Shown: positions 9,030 through 18,036 of the stretch, in pieces
How the letters are laid out: each line of letters starts with the position of its first letter
Numbering within the stretch: position 1 is the stretch's first letter
Source of the DNA: Luteimonas terrae
GTDB taxonomy: Bacteria > Pseudomonadota > Gammaproteobacteria > Xanthomonadales > Xanthomonadaceae
NCBI RefSeq assembly: GCF_004358165.1
Contig: NZ_SMTG01000005.1
Location: forward strand, 248,001 to 312,000
Direction: 5' to 3'
Length of the DNA stretch: 64,000 nucleotides
Notes under the pieces: generated by a model
The model's input: only the letters and a program-made list of their open reading frames with translations
Database searches by the model: none
Told to the model about the DNA's origin: nothing
Translations under genes and position numbers: made by a program

Positions 9030-9332
9030 ATGCGCCGGTTCGCGAGCTTCCGCGAGTTCTATCCCTTCTATCTCGGCGAGCACGCGCATCCGGTGTCGCG
9101 GCGCCTGCATTTCATCGGCAGTTGCGGCGTGCTGGCGCTGATGGGCGTCGCGCTGTGGCAGCGCAACGGCTGGTGGGCGCTGGCCGCGCTGGTCTGCGGC
9201 TACGGTTTCGCGTGGGTAGGGCACTTCTTCTTCGAGAAGAACCGCCCGGCCACGTTCAAGCACCCGATCTATTCCTTCATCGGCGACTGGGTGATGTTCA
9301 AGGACATCCTGACCGGCCGCATCCGCTTCTGA
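9030..9332 (+). CDS. DUF962 (Mpo1-like) membrane protein
   Basis: A 100-residue protein with the DUF962 pattern: FREFYPFYLGEHAHPVSRRLHFIG near the start, two hydrophobic helices, then a WVGHFFFEKNRPATFKHP motif. Yeast Mpo1 of this family is a dioxygenase of fatty-acid alpha-oxidation; the bacterial role is not established. The ATG at 9030 is preferred because GGAGG lies at 9021-9025. An in-frame ATG at 8988 would add 14 residues without a better site. Confidence 0.85.
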   Translation: MRRFASFREFYPFYLGEHAHPVSRRLHFIGSCGVLALMGVALWQRNGWWALAALVCGYGFAWVGHFFFEKNRPATFKHPIYSFIGDWVMFKDILTGRIRF

Positions 9333-9341
9333 GCGGCGCCA

Positions 9342-9686
9342 TCACTCCAGGAAGATCAGCCACGCCGCGACCACGATCATGCCGAAGCCGGCCCAGTGGT
9401 TCCATTTCAGCGGCTGGCCCAGATACCAGGTCGAGAACCCGGCGAACACCAGCAGGGTGATCACTTCCTGCATGCCCTTGAGCTGCGGCGCGGAGTAGAC
9501 CGCTGCGCCGATGCGGTTGGCCGGCACCATCAGCAGATATTCGAAGAACGCGATGCCCCAGCTGACGACGATGACCGTCAGGATCGGCACCGTACGGTGC
9601 TTGAGGTGTCCGTACCAGGCGAACGTCATGAAGATGTTCGAGCCGACCAGCAGCAGGATGGGCAGATAACGCTCGTAGCCGGGCAT
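9342..9686 (-). CDS. DUF486 family small membrane protein
   Basis: A 114-residue protein with four hydrophobic helices, beginning MPGYERYLPILLLVGSNIFMTFAWYGHLKHR. The conserved WGIAFFEYLLMVPANRIG and LKGMQEVITLLVF segments are typical of DUF486, a relative of drug/metabolite exporters. The function is unknown. It converges on the DUF962 gene with only 9 nt between stops. The start is the ATG at 9686; the longer frame to 9788 has no support. Confidence 0.85.
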   Translation of the reverse strand: MPGYERYLPILLLVGSNIFMTFAWYGHLKHRTVPILTVIVVSWGIAFFEYLLMVPANRIGAAVYSAPQLKGMQEVITLLVFAGFSTWYLGQPLKWNHWAGFGMIVVAAWLIFLE

Positions 9687-9835
9687 GACGGCGGGTCCAC
9701 AGACGGGGAAAGGCGCAGAGCGTAGCGCCAAGCCCGGTGCGATGGTGCGGCACACGAAATCTTCACGAACCGTGCACTGCCAGCACATGTAAATTCACAA
9801 AGCTTAATCCACGCATCCAGCACGGGAGTTCGTAC

Positions 9836-10549
9836 ATGCGCGCAGGTCAGGAACCGGGGGGCCTCGTCCTCATCGTCGAGGACAACCGCAATATCTCCGA
9901 GATGGTCGGCGAGTATCTCGAAGGCCGCGGCTTCGAGGTCGACTACGCCTCCGACGGTCTGGACGGCTACCGTCTGGCGACCGAGAACAGCTACGACGTG
10001 ATCGTGCTCGACCTGATGCTGCCGCGTCTGGACGGCATCGAGGTCTGCAAGCGCCTGCGCGAGGATGCGCGCAAGTCGACGCCGGTGCTGATGCTGACCG
10101 CGCGCGACACGCTCGACGAAAAGCTGACCGGCCTGAGCTCGGGCGCCGATGACTATCTGACCAAGCCGTTCGCGATCCAGGAGCTCGAGGCGCGCCTGCG
10201 CGCACTGATCCGTCGCGAGCGCCGCCAAGTGGGCTCGGAAGTGCTCAAGGTCGCCGACCTCGTGCTCGACCCGGCCAGCATGCGCGCCACCCGCGGCGGC
10301 ACCGAGCTGCAGCTCTCCCCGATCGGCATGAAGCTGCTGACGATCCTGATGCGCGAGTCGCCGCGCGTGGTGAACCGCCAGGAGATCGAGCGCGAGATCT
10401 GGGGCAACAGCCTGCCCGACTCCGACACCCTGCGCAGCCATCTCTACAACCTGCGCAAGATCATCGACAAGCCCTACGACAAGCAGCTGCTGCACACCGT
10501 GCAGAGCGCGGGCTACCGCATCGCCGACATCGAGCAGTCGCCGGCCTGA
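9836..10549 (+). CDS. OmpR-family response regulator
   Basis: A 237-residue two-domain regulator. The receiver domain has VEDN acidic residues, the phosphoacceptor in VLDLMLPRLDG, the Thr in MLTARD and the Lys in LTKPF. The C-terminal winged helix has the SPIGMKLLTILM segment, recognition helix region LRSHLYNLRKIID and the closing HTVQSAGYRI. The ATG at 9836 follows GGGAG. A histidine kinase gene begins 20 nt downstream, so they form a pair. The upstream region (9757-9800) holds two similar TTCAC half-sites, AAATCTTCACGAA and TAAATTCACAAAG, which could be an autoregulatory site. Confidence 0.92.
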   Translation: MRAGQEPGGLVLIVEDNRNISEMVGEYLEGRGFEVDYASDGLDGYRLATENSYDVIVLDLMLPRLDGIEVCKRLREDARKSTPVLMLTARDTLDEKLTGLSSGADDYLTKPFAIQELEARLRALIRRERRQVGSEVLKVADLVLDPASMRATRGGTELQLSPIGMKLLTILMRESPRVVNRQEIEREIWGNSLPDSDTLRSHLYNLRKIIDKPYDKQLLHTVQSAGYRIADIEQSPA

Positions 10550-10569
10550 GCCGACGACGCGCTTCGACG

Positions 10570-11880
10570 ATGCCCCAGGGGCTTCCCAACCGCATCCGCG
10601 ATGCGTTCACCTTCCAGGCGGTGATCGCCGGGATGACGCTCATCGTCTGCGTGATGACCGCGGCCTTCATCGGCCGCGAGGTCGTCGCGCGGCAGTGGCT
10701 GCGGGCCGAGGCCGACGCATGGTGGCAGGTGCGACGCACGGACGCGGCGTATCCGCCGCCGTTCGGCGTGAACCTGCAGGGCTATTTCCTGCCCGACGAC
10801 GGCGAGCTGCAGGCGATCGTGAGCGGCGACCGCGCGGTCGCCAACCTCGTCTGGTTCAAGGGCGCGCCGGAAGGTTTCTCTTCGCGTCGCGACACCGAGG
10901 GCGTGCTGCTGGTCGACCGCCGCGAGGGCGGCACGCTGTACCTCGCCGCCTCGCTGTCGCTGTTCGACCGGATTCTCGCGCTGGCGGCAGGGGGCCTCGC
11001 GCTGCTGATGGTGGCGACGATGTTCGTGGTCTCGTGGATGACCTACCGCACCTCCAAGCGCATGGTGCTGCCGATCCACCGGCTCGCCGACGAGGTGGGC
11101 CGCTGGAACCCGTCCGACGACGACGACGGCGTGCCGCCGGCGCTGTCGCCGCGCAGCGATGCCGGACGCGAAGCGCAGGCGCTGTCGAGCGCCCTGCACG
11201 GTCTGGGCGAACGCATCGGCTCCTTCGTGCGCCGCGAGCGCGAGTTCACCCGCGATGCCAGCCACGAGCTACGCACCCCCTTGACGGTGATCCGCGTCGC
11301 CAGCGACATGATCGCCGCCGACCCGGCCACGCCGCCGCACCAGCAGCGACCGCTGCTGCGGATCCGCCGTGCGACCCAGGACATGGAAGCGGTGATCGAC
11401 GCGCTGCTGGTGCTGGCGCGCGAGCGCGGCGTCATGCCGCAGAGCGAAGTGTTCGACGTCGTCGAGGTGATCGAAGAGGAACTCGACAAGGTGCGGCCGC
11501 TGTTCGAGGGCAAGCAGCTGACATTGGATCTCGACATCCGCAGCCGACCGAAACTGGACGCGCCACCGCGCGTGCTCGGCGTGATGCTCGGCCATCTGCT
11601 GCGCAACGGCTGGGCGTTCACCGAGAGCGGCGGCGTGGACGTGGTGGTCGAGCGCGACCGCATCATCGTCCGCGACACCGGCATCGGGATGAGCGCCGAC
11701 GTGCTCAAGCGCGTCTACGACCCGTTCTACCGCGCTGACCCGTTCGCGCAATCCGGCAAGGGCATCGGTCTGTCGATCGTGCGCCGGCTCGGTACGCGCT
11801 TCGGCTGGCCGGTGGCGCTCGAGAGTGCGCCGGGCGAGGGCACGACGGTCACGATCGTGCTCGGCGACCGGCTGGTCTGA
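10570..11880 (+). CDS. Sensor histidine kinase
   Basis: A 436-residue membrane kinase, partner of the response regulator just upstream. A first membrane helix lies at about residues 18-38, a periplasmic sensor region at 45-137 and a second helix at 138-162. It is followed by a HAMP-like linker, the phosphoaccepting His in DASHELRTPL and an HATPase domain with an N box (GHLLRNGWAF), RDTGIGMS and GKGIGLSIVRRL. The signal is unknown. The downstream efflux operon starts 118 nt later and might be a target, but this is only positional inference. Confidence 0.92.
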   Translation: MPQGLPNRIRDAFTFQAVIAGMTLIVCVMTAAFIGREVVARQWLRAEADAWWQVRRTDAAYPPPFGVNLQGYFLPDDGELQAIVSGDRAVANLVWFKGAPEGFSSRRDTEGVLLVDRREGGTLYLAASLSLFDRILALAAGGLALLMVATMFVVSWMTYRTSKRMVLPIHRLADEVGRWNPSDDDDGVPPALSPRSDAGREAQALSSALHGLGERIGSFVRREREFTRDASHELRTPLTVIRVASDMIAADPATPPHQQRPLLRIRRATQDMEAVIDALLVLARERGVMPQSEVFDVVEVIEEELDKVRPLFEGKQLTLDLDIRSRPKLDAPPRVLGVMLGHLLRNGWAFTESGGVDVVVERDRIIVRDTGIGMSADVLKRVYDPFYRADPFAQSGKGIGLSIVRRLGTRFGWPVALESAPGEGTTVTIVLGDRLV

Positions 11881-11942
11881 ACCGGGGCCCACTCCGCCGC
11901 GTGTGCTGACGTCGCGGGGAACGAAAAAGCGCATGCGCCGGT

Positions 11943-11980
11943 CAACTGGACGTCACGCGATGCGTTAGCGTCTCCAGTTG
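11943..11980. promoter_or_regulatory. Inverted repeat upstream of the efflux operon
   Basis: CAACTGGA (11943-11950) and TCCAGTTG (11973-11980) are perfect reverse complements separated by 22 nt, ending 18 nt before the adaptor ATG. The position fits an operator for the macA-like operon or a leader hairpin. No T run follows, so a terminator is less likely. Confidence 0.35.
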
Positions 11981-11998
11981 CCCGCAAAGACCATCTCC

Positions 11999-13519
11999 AT
12001 GTCGACTCGCCCCAAGCCCCGCCGTCGTTCCCTCATGCGTTTCCTGCCGCTGGTCGTCATCGTGCTCGTCGCTGCCGGCGGTCTGTGGTTCTGGTCGCAG
12101 CGCAGCGCCGCCGATGCCGAGGGCGCGTGGCGCACCACGCCGGTCGAGCGCGGCGACATCCGCGTGGTGATCTCGGCCACCGGCACGCTCAGTGCCACTT
12201 CGACCGTGGTCGTGGGCAGCCAGGTGTCGGGCCAGATCACCGAGGTGCTGGTCGACTTCAACGACGCCGTCGAAGAGGGCCAGGTGCTCGCACGCATCGA
12301 TCCGGCGACCTACCAGGCGCAGATCGAGCAGGGCTCGGCGCAGATCAACAGCGCGCGTGCCTCGCTGTCGCAGGCGCAGGCGACGCTGCGCAATGCGCAG
12401 CTCGATTACGACCGCAAGGCCGCGTTGTCGGACCAGCAGCTCGTGGCCCGCAGCGACGTGGACCTGGCGCGCGCGGCGCTCGACCAGGCACGCGCGCAGG
12501 CGACTGCGGCGCAGGCGCAGATCGTGCAGCAGACGGCGTCGACGCAGACCTCGCGGATCAACATGGAGCGCACCGTGATCCGGTCGCCGGTGAACGGCAC
12601 GATCCTGACCCGCTCGATCGAGCCCGGCCAGACGGTGGCCGCCAGCCTGCAGGCGCCCGAGCTGTTCACCATCGCCGAAGACCTTCGCAAGATGCGCATC
12701 GAACTCGCGGTCGACGAGGCCGACATCGGCCAGGTGCAGGTCGGCCAGACGGTGACCTTCACCGCCGACGCGTTCAATGACCGTCGCTTCAAGGGCACCG
12801 TGGAGCAGGTGCGTCTGGCGGCGACGACGACCAACAACGTGGTGACCTATCCGGTGGTCGTTGCCGTGGACAACGCCGACGGCACCCTGCTGCCGGGTCT
12901 GACGGTCAACGCCGAGATCGAGGTCAGCAATCGCGAGAACGTGCTGAAGATCGCCAACGCCGCGCTGCGCTACCGGCCGGCCGATGCCGCCGACATCGCC
13001 GCGGCCGCGCGTCCGGAGGGCGGCAACGCACCGCGCGGCGGCGGTCTGGCCGATGACCTCGTCGCGGCGGCGGCGTCGATGCAGCTCACCGCGTCGCAAC
13101 AGGCTGCATTCGATACCGCGCTGGCAGCGATGCGCGAGCGTCAGCAGGCGCAGCGTCCGGCAGCGCAGGGCGCCGGCGCGCGTGGCAATGCCGGTGGCCC
13201 GCCGCCGGGCATGATGGTGATGGGCGGCAGCCGCGACCCGAGCGTGCAGGCGCAGATCCGCCAGCGGATGATGGACCGGTTCCAGCAGACCTTCGCCGGG
13301 TTCGCCGCTACGCTGGATGCGAACCAGCGTGCGCAGTGGAACCGCACGCTGGCCGCGACCGTCGGCGCGACGCGCGTCACCGTGTACCGGCTCGTCGACG
13401 GCAGTCGCGAAGCGGTGCCGGTGCGGCTGGGGGCCAGCGACGGCAGTTCGACCGAGGTGTCGGGCGGCGTGTCCGAGGGCGATCTGATCGTCACCGGCGA
13501 GCGCGCGGCCGCACGATGA
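11999..13519 (+). CDS. macA: MacA-type periplasmic adaptor with LTxxQ-like insert
   Basis: A 506-residue membrane-fusion protein of an ABC efflux pump. It has a basic N terminus, one membrane anchor (FLPLVVIVLVAAGG) and a biotinyl-lipoyl half-motif (SGQITEVLVDFNDAVEEGQVL). A long coiled-coil hairpin and a second lipoyl half (VRSPVNGTI-like IRSPVNGTIL) follow. About 120 residues inserted near position 345-465 are unusual: they carry LTASQQ (about residue 363) and LDANQRAQW (about 438), resembling the LTxxQ motifs of Spy/CpxP proteins. The ATG at 11999 is chosen over the in-frame TTG at 11978. The stop overlaps the ATPase start (ATGA). Confidence 0.85.
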   Translation: MSTRPKPRRRSLMRFLPLVVIVLVAAGGLWFWSQRSAADAEGAWRTTPVERGDIRVVISATGTLSATSTVVVGSQVSGQITEVLVDFNDAVEEGQVLARIDPATYQAQIEQGSAQINSARASLSQAQATLRNAQLDYDRKAALSDQQLVARSDVDLARAALDQARAQATAAQAQIVQQTASTQTSRINMERTVIRSPVNGTILTRSIEPGQTVAASLQAPELFTIAEDLRKMRIELAVDEADIGQVQVGQTVTFTADAFNDRRFKGTVEQVRLAATTTNNVVTYPVVVAVDNADGTLLPGLTVNAEIEVSNRENVLKIANAALRYRPADAADIAAAARPEGGNAPRGGGLADDLVAAAASMQLTASQQAAFDTALAAMRERQQAQRPAAQGAGARGNAGGPPPGMMVMGGSRDPSVQAQIRQRMMDRFQQTFAGFAATLDANQRAQWNRTLAATVGATRVTVYRLVDGSREAVPVRLGASDGSSTEVSGGVSEGDLIVTGERAAAR

Positions 13520-14262
13520 GCACGCCCATGGACGTCGCGCGGCCACCGGTCATCGAGACCCGCGCGCTGGAAAAGGTGTACTCGGCCGGCACCGAGGCGG
13601 AAGTCGTCGCGCTGCGCGGCGTGTCGCTCGCGATCGCGCATGGCGAGTTCGTCGCGATCATGGGGCCATCGGGCTCAGGCAAATCGACGCTGATGAACCT
13701 GATCGGCTGTCTCGACACGCCGACGGGCGGGCAGTATCTGTGTGACGGCATCGACGTGGCCACGCTCGACCGCGAAGCACTCGCGCAGCTGCGCCGCGAC
13801 AAGATCGGTTTCGTGTTCCAGGGCTTCAACCTGCTGCCGCGCATGAGCGCGCTGGAGAACGTGGCGATGCCGCTGGGGTACGCGCGCGTGCCCAACGAGG
13901 CGCGCGCCGACCGCGCGCGCGAAGCGCTGGCGGCGGTGGGCTTGGAGAACCGCGGCAGCCACCGGCCCAGCGAACTGTCCGGCGGCCAGCAGCAGCGCGT
14001 GGCGATCGCACGTGCGCTGATCAACCGGCCGCCGGTGTTGCTGGCCGACGAACCCACGGGTGCGCTGGACACGAAGACCGGCGAGGAAATCCTCGCGCTG
14101 TTCAAGCGTCTGCGCGACGACGGGCACACCGTGGTGCTGATCACCCACGATCCCGAGGTCGCCGCACACGCCGACCGCACCTTCGTCATGCGCGACGGGG
14201 AGCTGCACGAGGAAGGCCCCTACGACACGCGCGTCCGCGCGCACACCGGAGTCGTGCCATGA
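13516..14262 (+). CDS. ABC transporter ATP-binding protein (MacB/LolD type)
   Basis: A 248-residue ATPase. The Walker A motif is GPSGSGKST, the Q-loop FVFQGFNLLPRMSALENV, the signature LSGGQQQRVAIARA, Walker B VLLADEPTGALD and the switch His is in ITHD. This is the MacB/LolD subfamily that powers extrusion of peptides, macrolides or lipoproteins without substrate crossing the membrane channel itself. The start overlaps the adaptor stop, and the gene overlaps the permease start by 4 nt. In classical MacB the ATPase and permease are fused; here they are separate genes. Confidence 0.93.
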   Translation: MSTPMDVARPPVIETRALEKVYSAGTEAEVVALRGVSLAIAHGEFVAIMGPSGSGKSTLMNLIGCLDTPTGGQYLCDGIDVATLDREALAQLRRDKIGFVFQGFNLLPRMSALENVAMPLGYARVPNEARADRAREALAAVGLENRGSHRPSELSGGQQQRVAIARALINRPPVLLADEPTGALDTKTGEEILALFKRLRDDGHTVVLITHDPEVAAHADRTFVMRDGELHEEGPYDTRVRAHTGVVP

Positions 14263-15494
14263 CCTTCATCGACGTGCTGCGCACCGCGATCTTTGCGCTG
14301 CGCGGCAACTGGATGCGCAGCGCACTGACTTCGCTGGGCGTGATCATCGGCATCGCGGCGGTGATCGTCATGGTGTCGGTGGGCCAGGGCACGCAGGCCG
14401 AGATCGACCGCATGGTCTCGGGCCTGGGGTCGCAGCGGCTCGACATCTCGCCCGGCTCGCGCCGCACGCCCGGCGGCGCGCGCCAGGCCGGCAGCAGCTT
14501 CTTCACCCTGAGCGAGGGTGATGCCGAGGCGATCCGCAGCGAGATTCCCGAAGTGCAGCTGGTGTCGGGGTCGCTGCGCGGCAGCAGCCAGATCGTGTTC
14601 GCCGAGAAGAACTGGGCCAGCAGCTGGCAGGGCGTGCAGCCGGATTTCTTCGAGATCAACGGCTGGACGATCGTCGACGGCTCGGGCTTCGAGCCGCAGG
14701 ACTACAGCGGCGCCGGCAAGAACGTGATCATCGGCGAGACCGTACGCCGCGAACTGTTCGGCGACGACAGCGGCATCGGGCAGACGGTGCGCATCGGACG
14801 TACGCCCTTCGTCGTGGTCGGCGTGCTCAATGCCAAGGGACAGGGTGGGTTCGGCCAGGACCAGGACGACGTGATGATGGTGCCGCTCGAGACCGGGCGC
14901 CGGCGTCTGCTCGGCGCGATGGGCATGCCGGCCGGTGCGGTGATGCAGATCGCGCTGACGGTCGGCAATGCCGATGATCTGCCCTACGTGCAGGGCGAGG
15001 TCGAAGCCCTGCTGCGGCAGCGGCACCGCATCGCCCCGGGCGCCGACGACGATTTCAGCGTGCGCAACATCTCCGAGATCGTCGCCACGCGCACCGCGAC
15101 CACGCGGTTGATGTCGCTGTTGCTGGGCGCGGTCGCGACCATTTCGCTGATCGTCGGCGGCATCGGCATCATGAACATCATGCTGGTGTCGGTGACCGAG
15201 CGGATCCGCGAGATCGGCCTGCGCATGGCCGTCGGTGCGGGTCCGGCAGACGTACGCCGACAGTTCCTCGCCGAGGCGATGCTGTTGTCGTTGGGCGGCG
15301 GCGTGCTGGGCATCGCGATCGGCGTGGGAGGCGCGCTGCTGGTCGGGCGCTTCAGCGATCTGCCGACCGCGCTCAACAGCCAGGTCGTGCTGCTGGCCGC
15401 GGGCTTCTCGGTCGCGACCGGTCTGTTCTTCGGCTACTACCCGGCGCGCAAGGCGTCCGAGCTCGATCCGATCGACGCTTTGCGTCAGCAGTGA
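14259..15494 (+). CDS. MacB-type ABC transporter permease (FtsX domain)
   Basis: A 411-residue permease with the MacB topology. One N-terminal membrane helix (SALTSLGVIIGIAAVIVMVS) precedes a large periplasmic domain of about 230 residues. Three C-terminal helices follow, including the FtsX signature around IVGGIGIMNIMLVSVTERIREIGLRMAVGA. The closing motif GYYPARKASELDPIDALR is conserved in the family. It completes the adaptor/ATPase/permease operon. No outer-membrane TolC gene lies in the window, so an unlinked one is assumed. A strong hairpin terminator follows. Confidence 0.93.
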   Translation: MTFIDVLRTAIFALRGNWMRSALTSLGVIIGIAAVIVMVSVGQGTQAEIDRMVSGLGSQRLDISPGSRRTPGGARQAGSSFFTLSEGDAEAIRSEIPEVQLVSGSLRGSSQIVFAEKNWASSWQGVQPDFFEINGWTIVDGSGFEPQDYSGAGKNVIIGETVRRELFGDDSGIGQTVRIGRTPFVVVGVLNAKGQGGFGQDQDDVMMVPLETGRRRLLGAMGMPAGAVMQIALTVGNADDLPYVQGEVEALLRQRHRIAPGADDDFSVRNISEIVATRTATTRLMSLLLGAVATISLIVGGIGIMNIMLVSVTERIREIGLRMAVGAGPADVRRQFLAEAMLLSLGGGVLGIAIGVGGALLVGRFSDLPTALNSQVVLLAAGFSVATGLFFGYYPARKASELDPIDALRQQ

Positions 15495-15509
15495 TCCGCC
15501 GCGCGATGA

Positions 15510-15535
15510 AAAAGGGCGCCCGAGGGCGCCCTTTT
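15510..15535. terminator. Bidirectional intrinsic terminator
   Basis: Arms AAAAGGGCGCCC (15510-15521) and GGGCGCCCTTTT (15524-15535) pair perfectly around a 2-nt centre. T runs are present in both directions. It sits between the convergent efflux permease and S8 protease genes. Confidence 0.9.
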
Positions 15536-15559
15536 CCGTGCGTGCCGGGTCGTGCCCGG

Positions 15560-16783
15560 TCAGCGCGTGTAGAGCAGGCGATTGGGCGAACCGCTGCCCG
15601 GGTTGCTGATCCGGTTCGTGGTCGCGTTGCTGTAGAGCCAGTTGCGGACCGTCGCCGGCGAGGCCGACGGATTGTTGGTCAGATACAGCGCGGCGGCGCC
15701 GGCGACATGCGGGGACGCCATCGAGGTGCCGCTGATGGTGTTGGAGGCCGACGTGCTGGTGTGCCAGGCCGACGTGATCGAGCTGCCGGGCGCGAAGATG
15801 TTGACGCAGCTGCCGATGTTGGAGAACGACGACCGCGCATCGGTCGAGGTCGTCGAGCCGACGGTCACCGCGTTGGCCACGCGCGCGGGCGAGTAGTTGC
15901 ACGCATTGGCACCGTTGTTGTTGCCGGCCGCGACGACCACGGTGACGCCGCTGTTGATCAGGTTGTTGGTCGCATTGTCGGTCGCGGTCGACGCCGGCCC
16001 ACCGAGGCTCATGTTGGCGACGGCCGGCAGCACGCGGTTGGCGCGCACCCAGTCGATGCCGGCGATGATCGTGGAATTGGCGCTGCCACCGGTGCAGCCG
16101 AACACGCGCACCGGCACCAGACGCACCTGTTTGGCCACGCCCCAGGTCGTGCCGCCGACGGTGCCGGCGACGTGGGTGCCGTGACCGTTGCAGTCGTTGC
16201 TGCCGCGCCCGTCGTTGATCGCCGAATATCCCGACAGCAGGCGCGAGCCGAACTGCGTGTGACCGGTGCGAATGCCGCTGTCGATGATGTAGGCGCGCAC
16301 GTTCGCGGCCAGCGGGTCGTAGACGTAGGTGCCGTTCAAGGGGCGATCGCGCTGGTCGATGCGGTCCAGCCCCCAGGTCGCGCCGGTCTGCGTGGCCGAC
16401 AGTTCGACGTAACCGTCTTCCTCGATGAAATCCACGCGTGGATCGTTGAGCAGCGCGGCCAGCTTGCGCTTGTCGGCGTTGACGACCATGCCGTGCAGCG
16501 CGTGCGTGTAGAGCTGCGACACCTTGAGGTCGTGCTGGGCGGCGATGTCGACGACGCGCTTTTCGACCTCCGCGGCGATGGCGGCATCGGGTGAGGCGAC
16601 CAGCGCCTTGTCGAGCCGGCCGGCCAGGCGGTCGGCGTCGACGCGTTCGCGGATCTCGTCGCTGTTGAACACGACGATGTACTGGCCGGGGATCGGGTTT
16701 TCGACGGTCTTCAGCTCGGCAGCGAAGACGGGCGGGACGAGGACAGCGGACACGGCGAGAGCAAGCAGGCGCTTCTGGATCAT
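15560..16783 (-). CDS. Secreted subtilisin-like serine protease (S8, proteinase K type)
   Basis: A 407-residue preproenzyme. A signal peptide ([22 protein letters not shown]) is followed by an I9-type propeptide (PGQYIVVFN to about residue 130) and the catalytic domain. The triad is visible as Asp in AYIIDSGIR, His in [11 protein letters not shown] and Ser in [16 protein letters not shown]. The oxyanion Asn is in AAGNNN. The domain ends soon after SATVRNWL-type sequence, with no extra C-terminal domain. The start follows an AAGGGA ribosome site. Lysobacter-like bacteria secrete many such proteases for predation. A second S8 protease of different propeptide type begins at the end of the window. 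Confidence 0.94.
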   Translation of the reverse strand: MIQKRLLALAVSAVLVPPVFAAELKTVENPIPGQYIVVFNSDEIRERVDADRLAGRLDKALVASPDAAIAAEVEKRVVDIAAQHDLKVSQLYTHALHGMVVNADKRKLAALLNDPRVDFIEEDGYVELSATQTGATWGLDRIDQRDRPLNGTYVYDPLAANVRAYIIDSGIRTGHTQFGSRLLSGYSAINDGRGSNDCNGHGTHVAGTVGGTTWGVAKQVRLVPVRVFGCTGGSANSTIIAGIDWVRANRVLPAVANMSLGGPASTATDNATNNLINSGVTVVVAAGNNNGANACNYSPARVANAVTVGSTTSTDARSSFSNIGSCVNIFAPGSSITSAWHTSTSASNTISGTSMASPHVAGAAALYLTNNPSASPATVRNWLYSNATTNRISNPGSGSPNRLLYTR

Positions 16784-17064
16784 CGGTGCATTCCCTTGGA
16801 AGATGGCTGTCGACTTGCGATGGATCCCCTGTTCCGCCGGCATCGCGATGAGCTGCGCCGCACCGGTCGAGCGACGCTGGCGGGCATGGTTGCGACTGTC
16901 AATGAATGCGCACGCCTGCACACGCTGTCGCCAGTCGCGACGTGCCGGGCGGCACGGAAAACGGCCTGAAATCGTTTCAATGCCGGATGGGACGCATTCC
17001 CATCGCGCAGGATCGGCAAGATCGCGAGGCGCCGCACGGTACGCGTCACGGCATCACCGGCATG
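16784..17064. other. Upstream region of the protease, with two short palindromes
   Basis: No gene is supported in this roughly 280-nt stretch, which should hold the protease promoter on the minus strand. Two palindromes occur within 40 nt: TGAAA-TCG-TTTCA at 16967-16979 and GATGGGA-CGCAT-TCCCATC at 16986-17004. They could be regulator sites, about 200 nt upstream of the protease start. Confidence 0.4.
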
Positions 17065-17092
17065 AAAAAGGCCGCGTCGAACGACGCGGCCT
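17065..17092 (-). terminator. Intrinsic terminator after the GDSL lipoprotein gene
   Basis: On the minus strand, AGGCCGCGTCG and CGACGCGGCCT form an 11-bp stem around a 2-nt centre. A TTTT run (17068-17065) follows directly. It lies 20 nt past the stop of the lipoprotein gene. Confidence 0.85.
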
Positions 17093-17112
17093 CTCGTCGA
17101 CGGACGCGACGG

Positions 17113-17823
17113 TCAGCGCACCAGGAAGGGCCCGATGATGTCCTTCCACAGCGCATAGCCGGCGGCGTTCATGTGCAGCCGGTCGGCGATGAAGAGGTCC
17201 TCGCGCGGTACGCCCTCGGCATCGAGCATCGGCGTGAACACGTCGATGTAGGCGACGTTGCGCTGGGTCGCCGCCCAGGCGCGCAGTGCGTTGTTGGCAT
17301 CGCGCTGGACGTCGAGCAGGTTGGCGCGCGAGGGGCTGGGCTTGATGCCGAGCAGGGCGATCGGCGTCCCGGGCTGGGTGTGGCGGATACGTGCGACGAA
17401 GGCCTCGGTGTCGGCCAGCACCTGGGCCGCGCTGCGGCCTTCGGCGATGTCGTTGTCGCCGGCGTAGAGCACGATCTGGCGCGGCTTGTAGCGCAGTGCG
17501 ACTTCGTCGGCGTACCACACCGCGTCACGGACCTGCGACCCCCCGAAGCCGCGGTTGAGGACGACGACGTCCGGGAAATCGGCAGCCAGCGTCTCCCACA
17601 TCCGCACCGACGAGCTGCCGGTGAAGACGACCGGGCGGGCAGGCGGCGGCGTGGCCGCGTCCTCGGCGGCGAAGCGCGCCATGTCGGTGGCCCATTCGGG
17701 CGACGACACCGGGTCCAGATCGGCGGGCACGCCGCCACCGGTGGCGCAGCCGGCGAGCAGTGCCGCCATCAGGATCGCGGCGGCGCCGGCGGCGCGGAAC
17801 GGGGTCGAAAACGGGATGCGCAC
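17113..17823 (-). CDS. GDSL/SGNH-hydrolase lipoprotein
   Basis: A 236-residue predicted lipoprotein. The signal peptide ends in the lipobox LLAGC (Cys about residue 26). The SGNH hydrolase blocks are present: VFTGSSSVRMWE with the nucleophile Ser in block I, the Gly in NRGFGGSQ, the Asn in YAGDNDIAEG, and Asp/His in DRLHMNAAGY. Such enzymes are esterases or acylhydrolases; the substrate here is unknown. It is divergent from dgkA, with a 213-nt gap that should hold both promoters. Confidence 0.9.
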   Translation of the reverse strand: MRIPFSTPFRAAGAAAILMAALLAGCATGGGVPADLDPVSSPEWATDMARFAAEDAATPPPARPVVFTGSSSVRMWETLAADFPDVVVLNRGFGGSQVRDAVWYADEVALRYKPRQIVLYAGDNDIAEGRSAAQVLADTEAFVARIRHTQPGTPIALLGIKPSPSRANLLDVQRDANNALRAWAATQRNVAYIDVFTPMLDAEGVPREDLFIADRLHMNAAGYALWKDIIGPFLVR

Positions 17824-18036
17824 GGGTCGCTCCTGGTCGGATCGGCCGGCCAGTCAACCAGCCGTCGCCCGGCATTGCAAACCGCGACGCCCTTGGCGCG
17901 GCGGACGATGTGTCAGAATTGCCGCAACACGACCGGACCACCTTCCGCCCTCATGTCTCCGACTGTTCCGCGGCCCGCGACCGGCCGCTGCGTGGCGCGC
18001 CCCGTGCGTCGTGCCGCCCGGCAGGCGCGCTGAACG

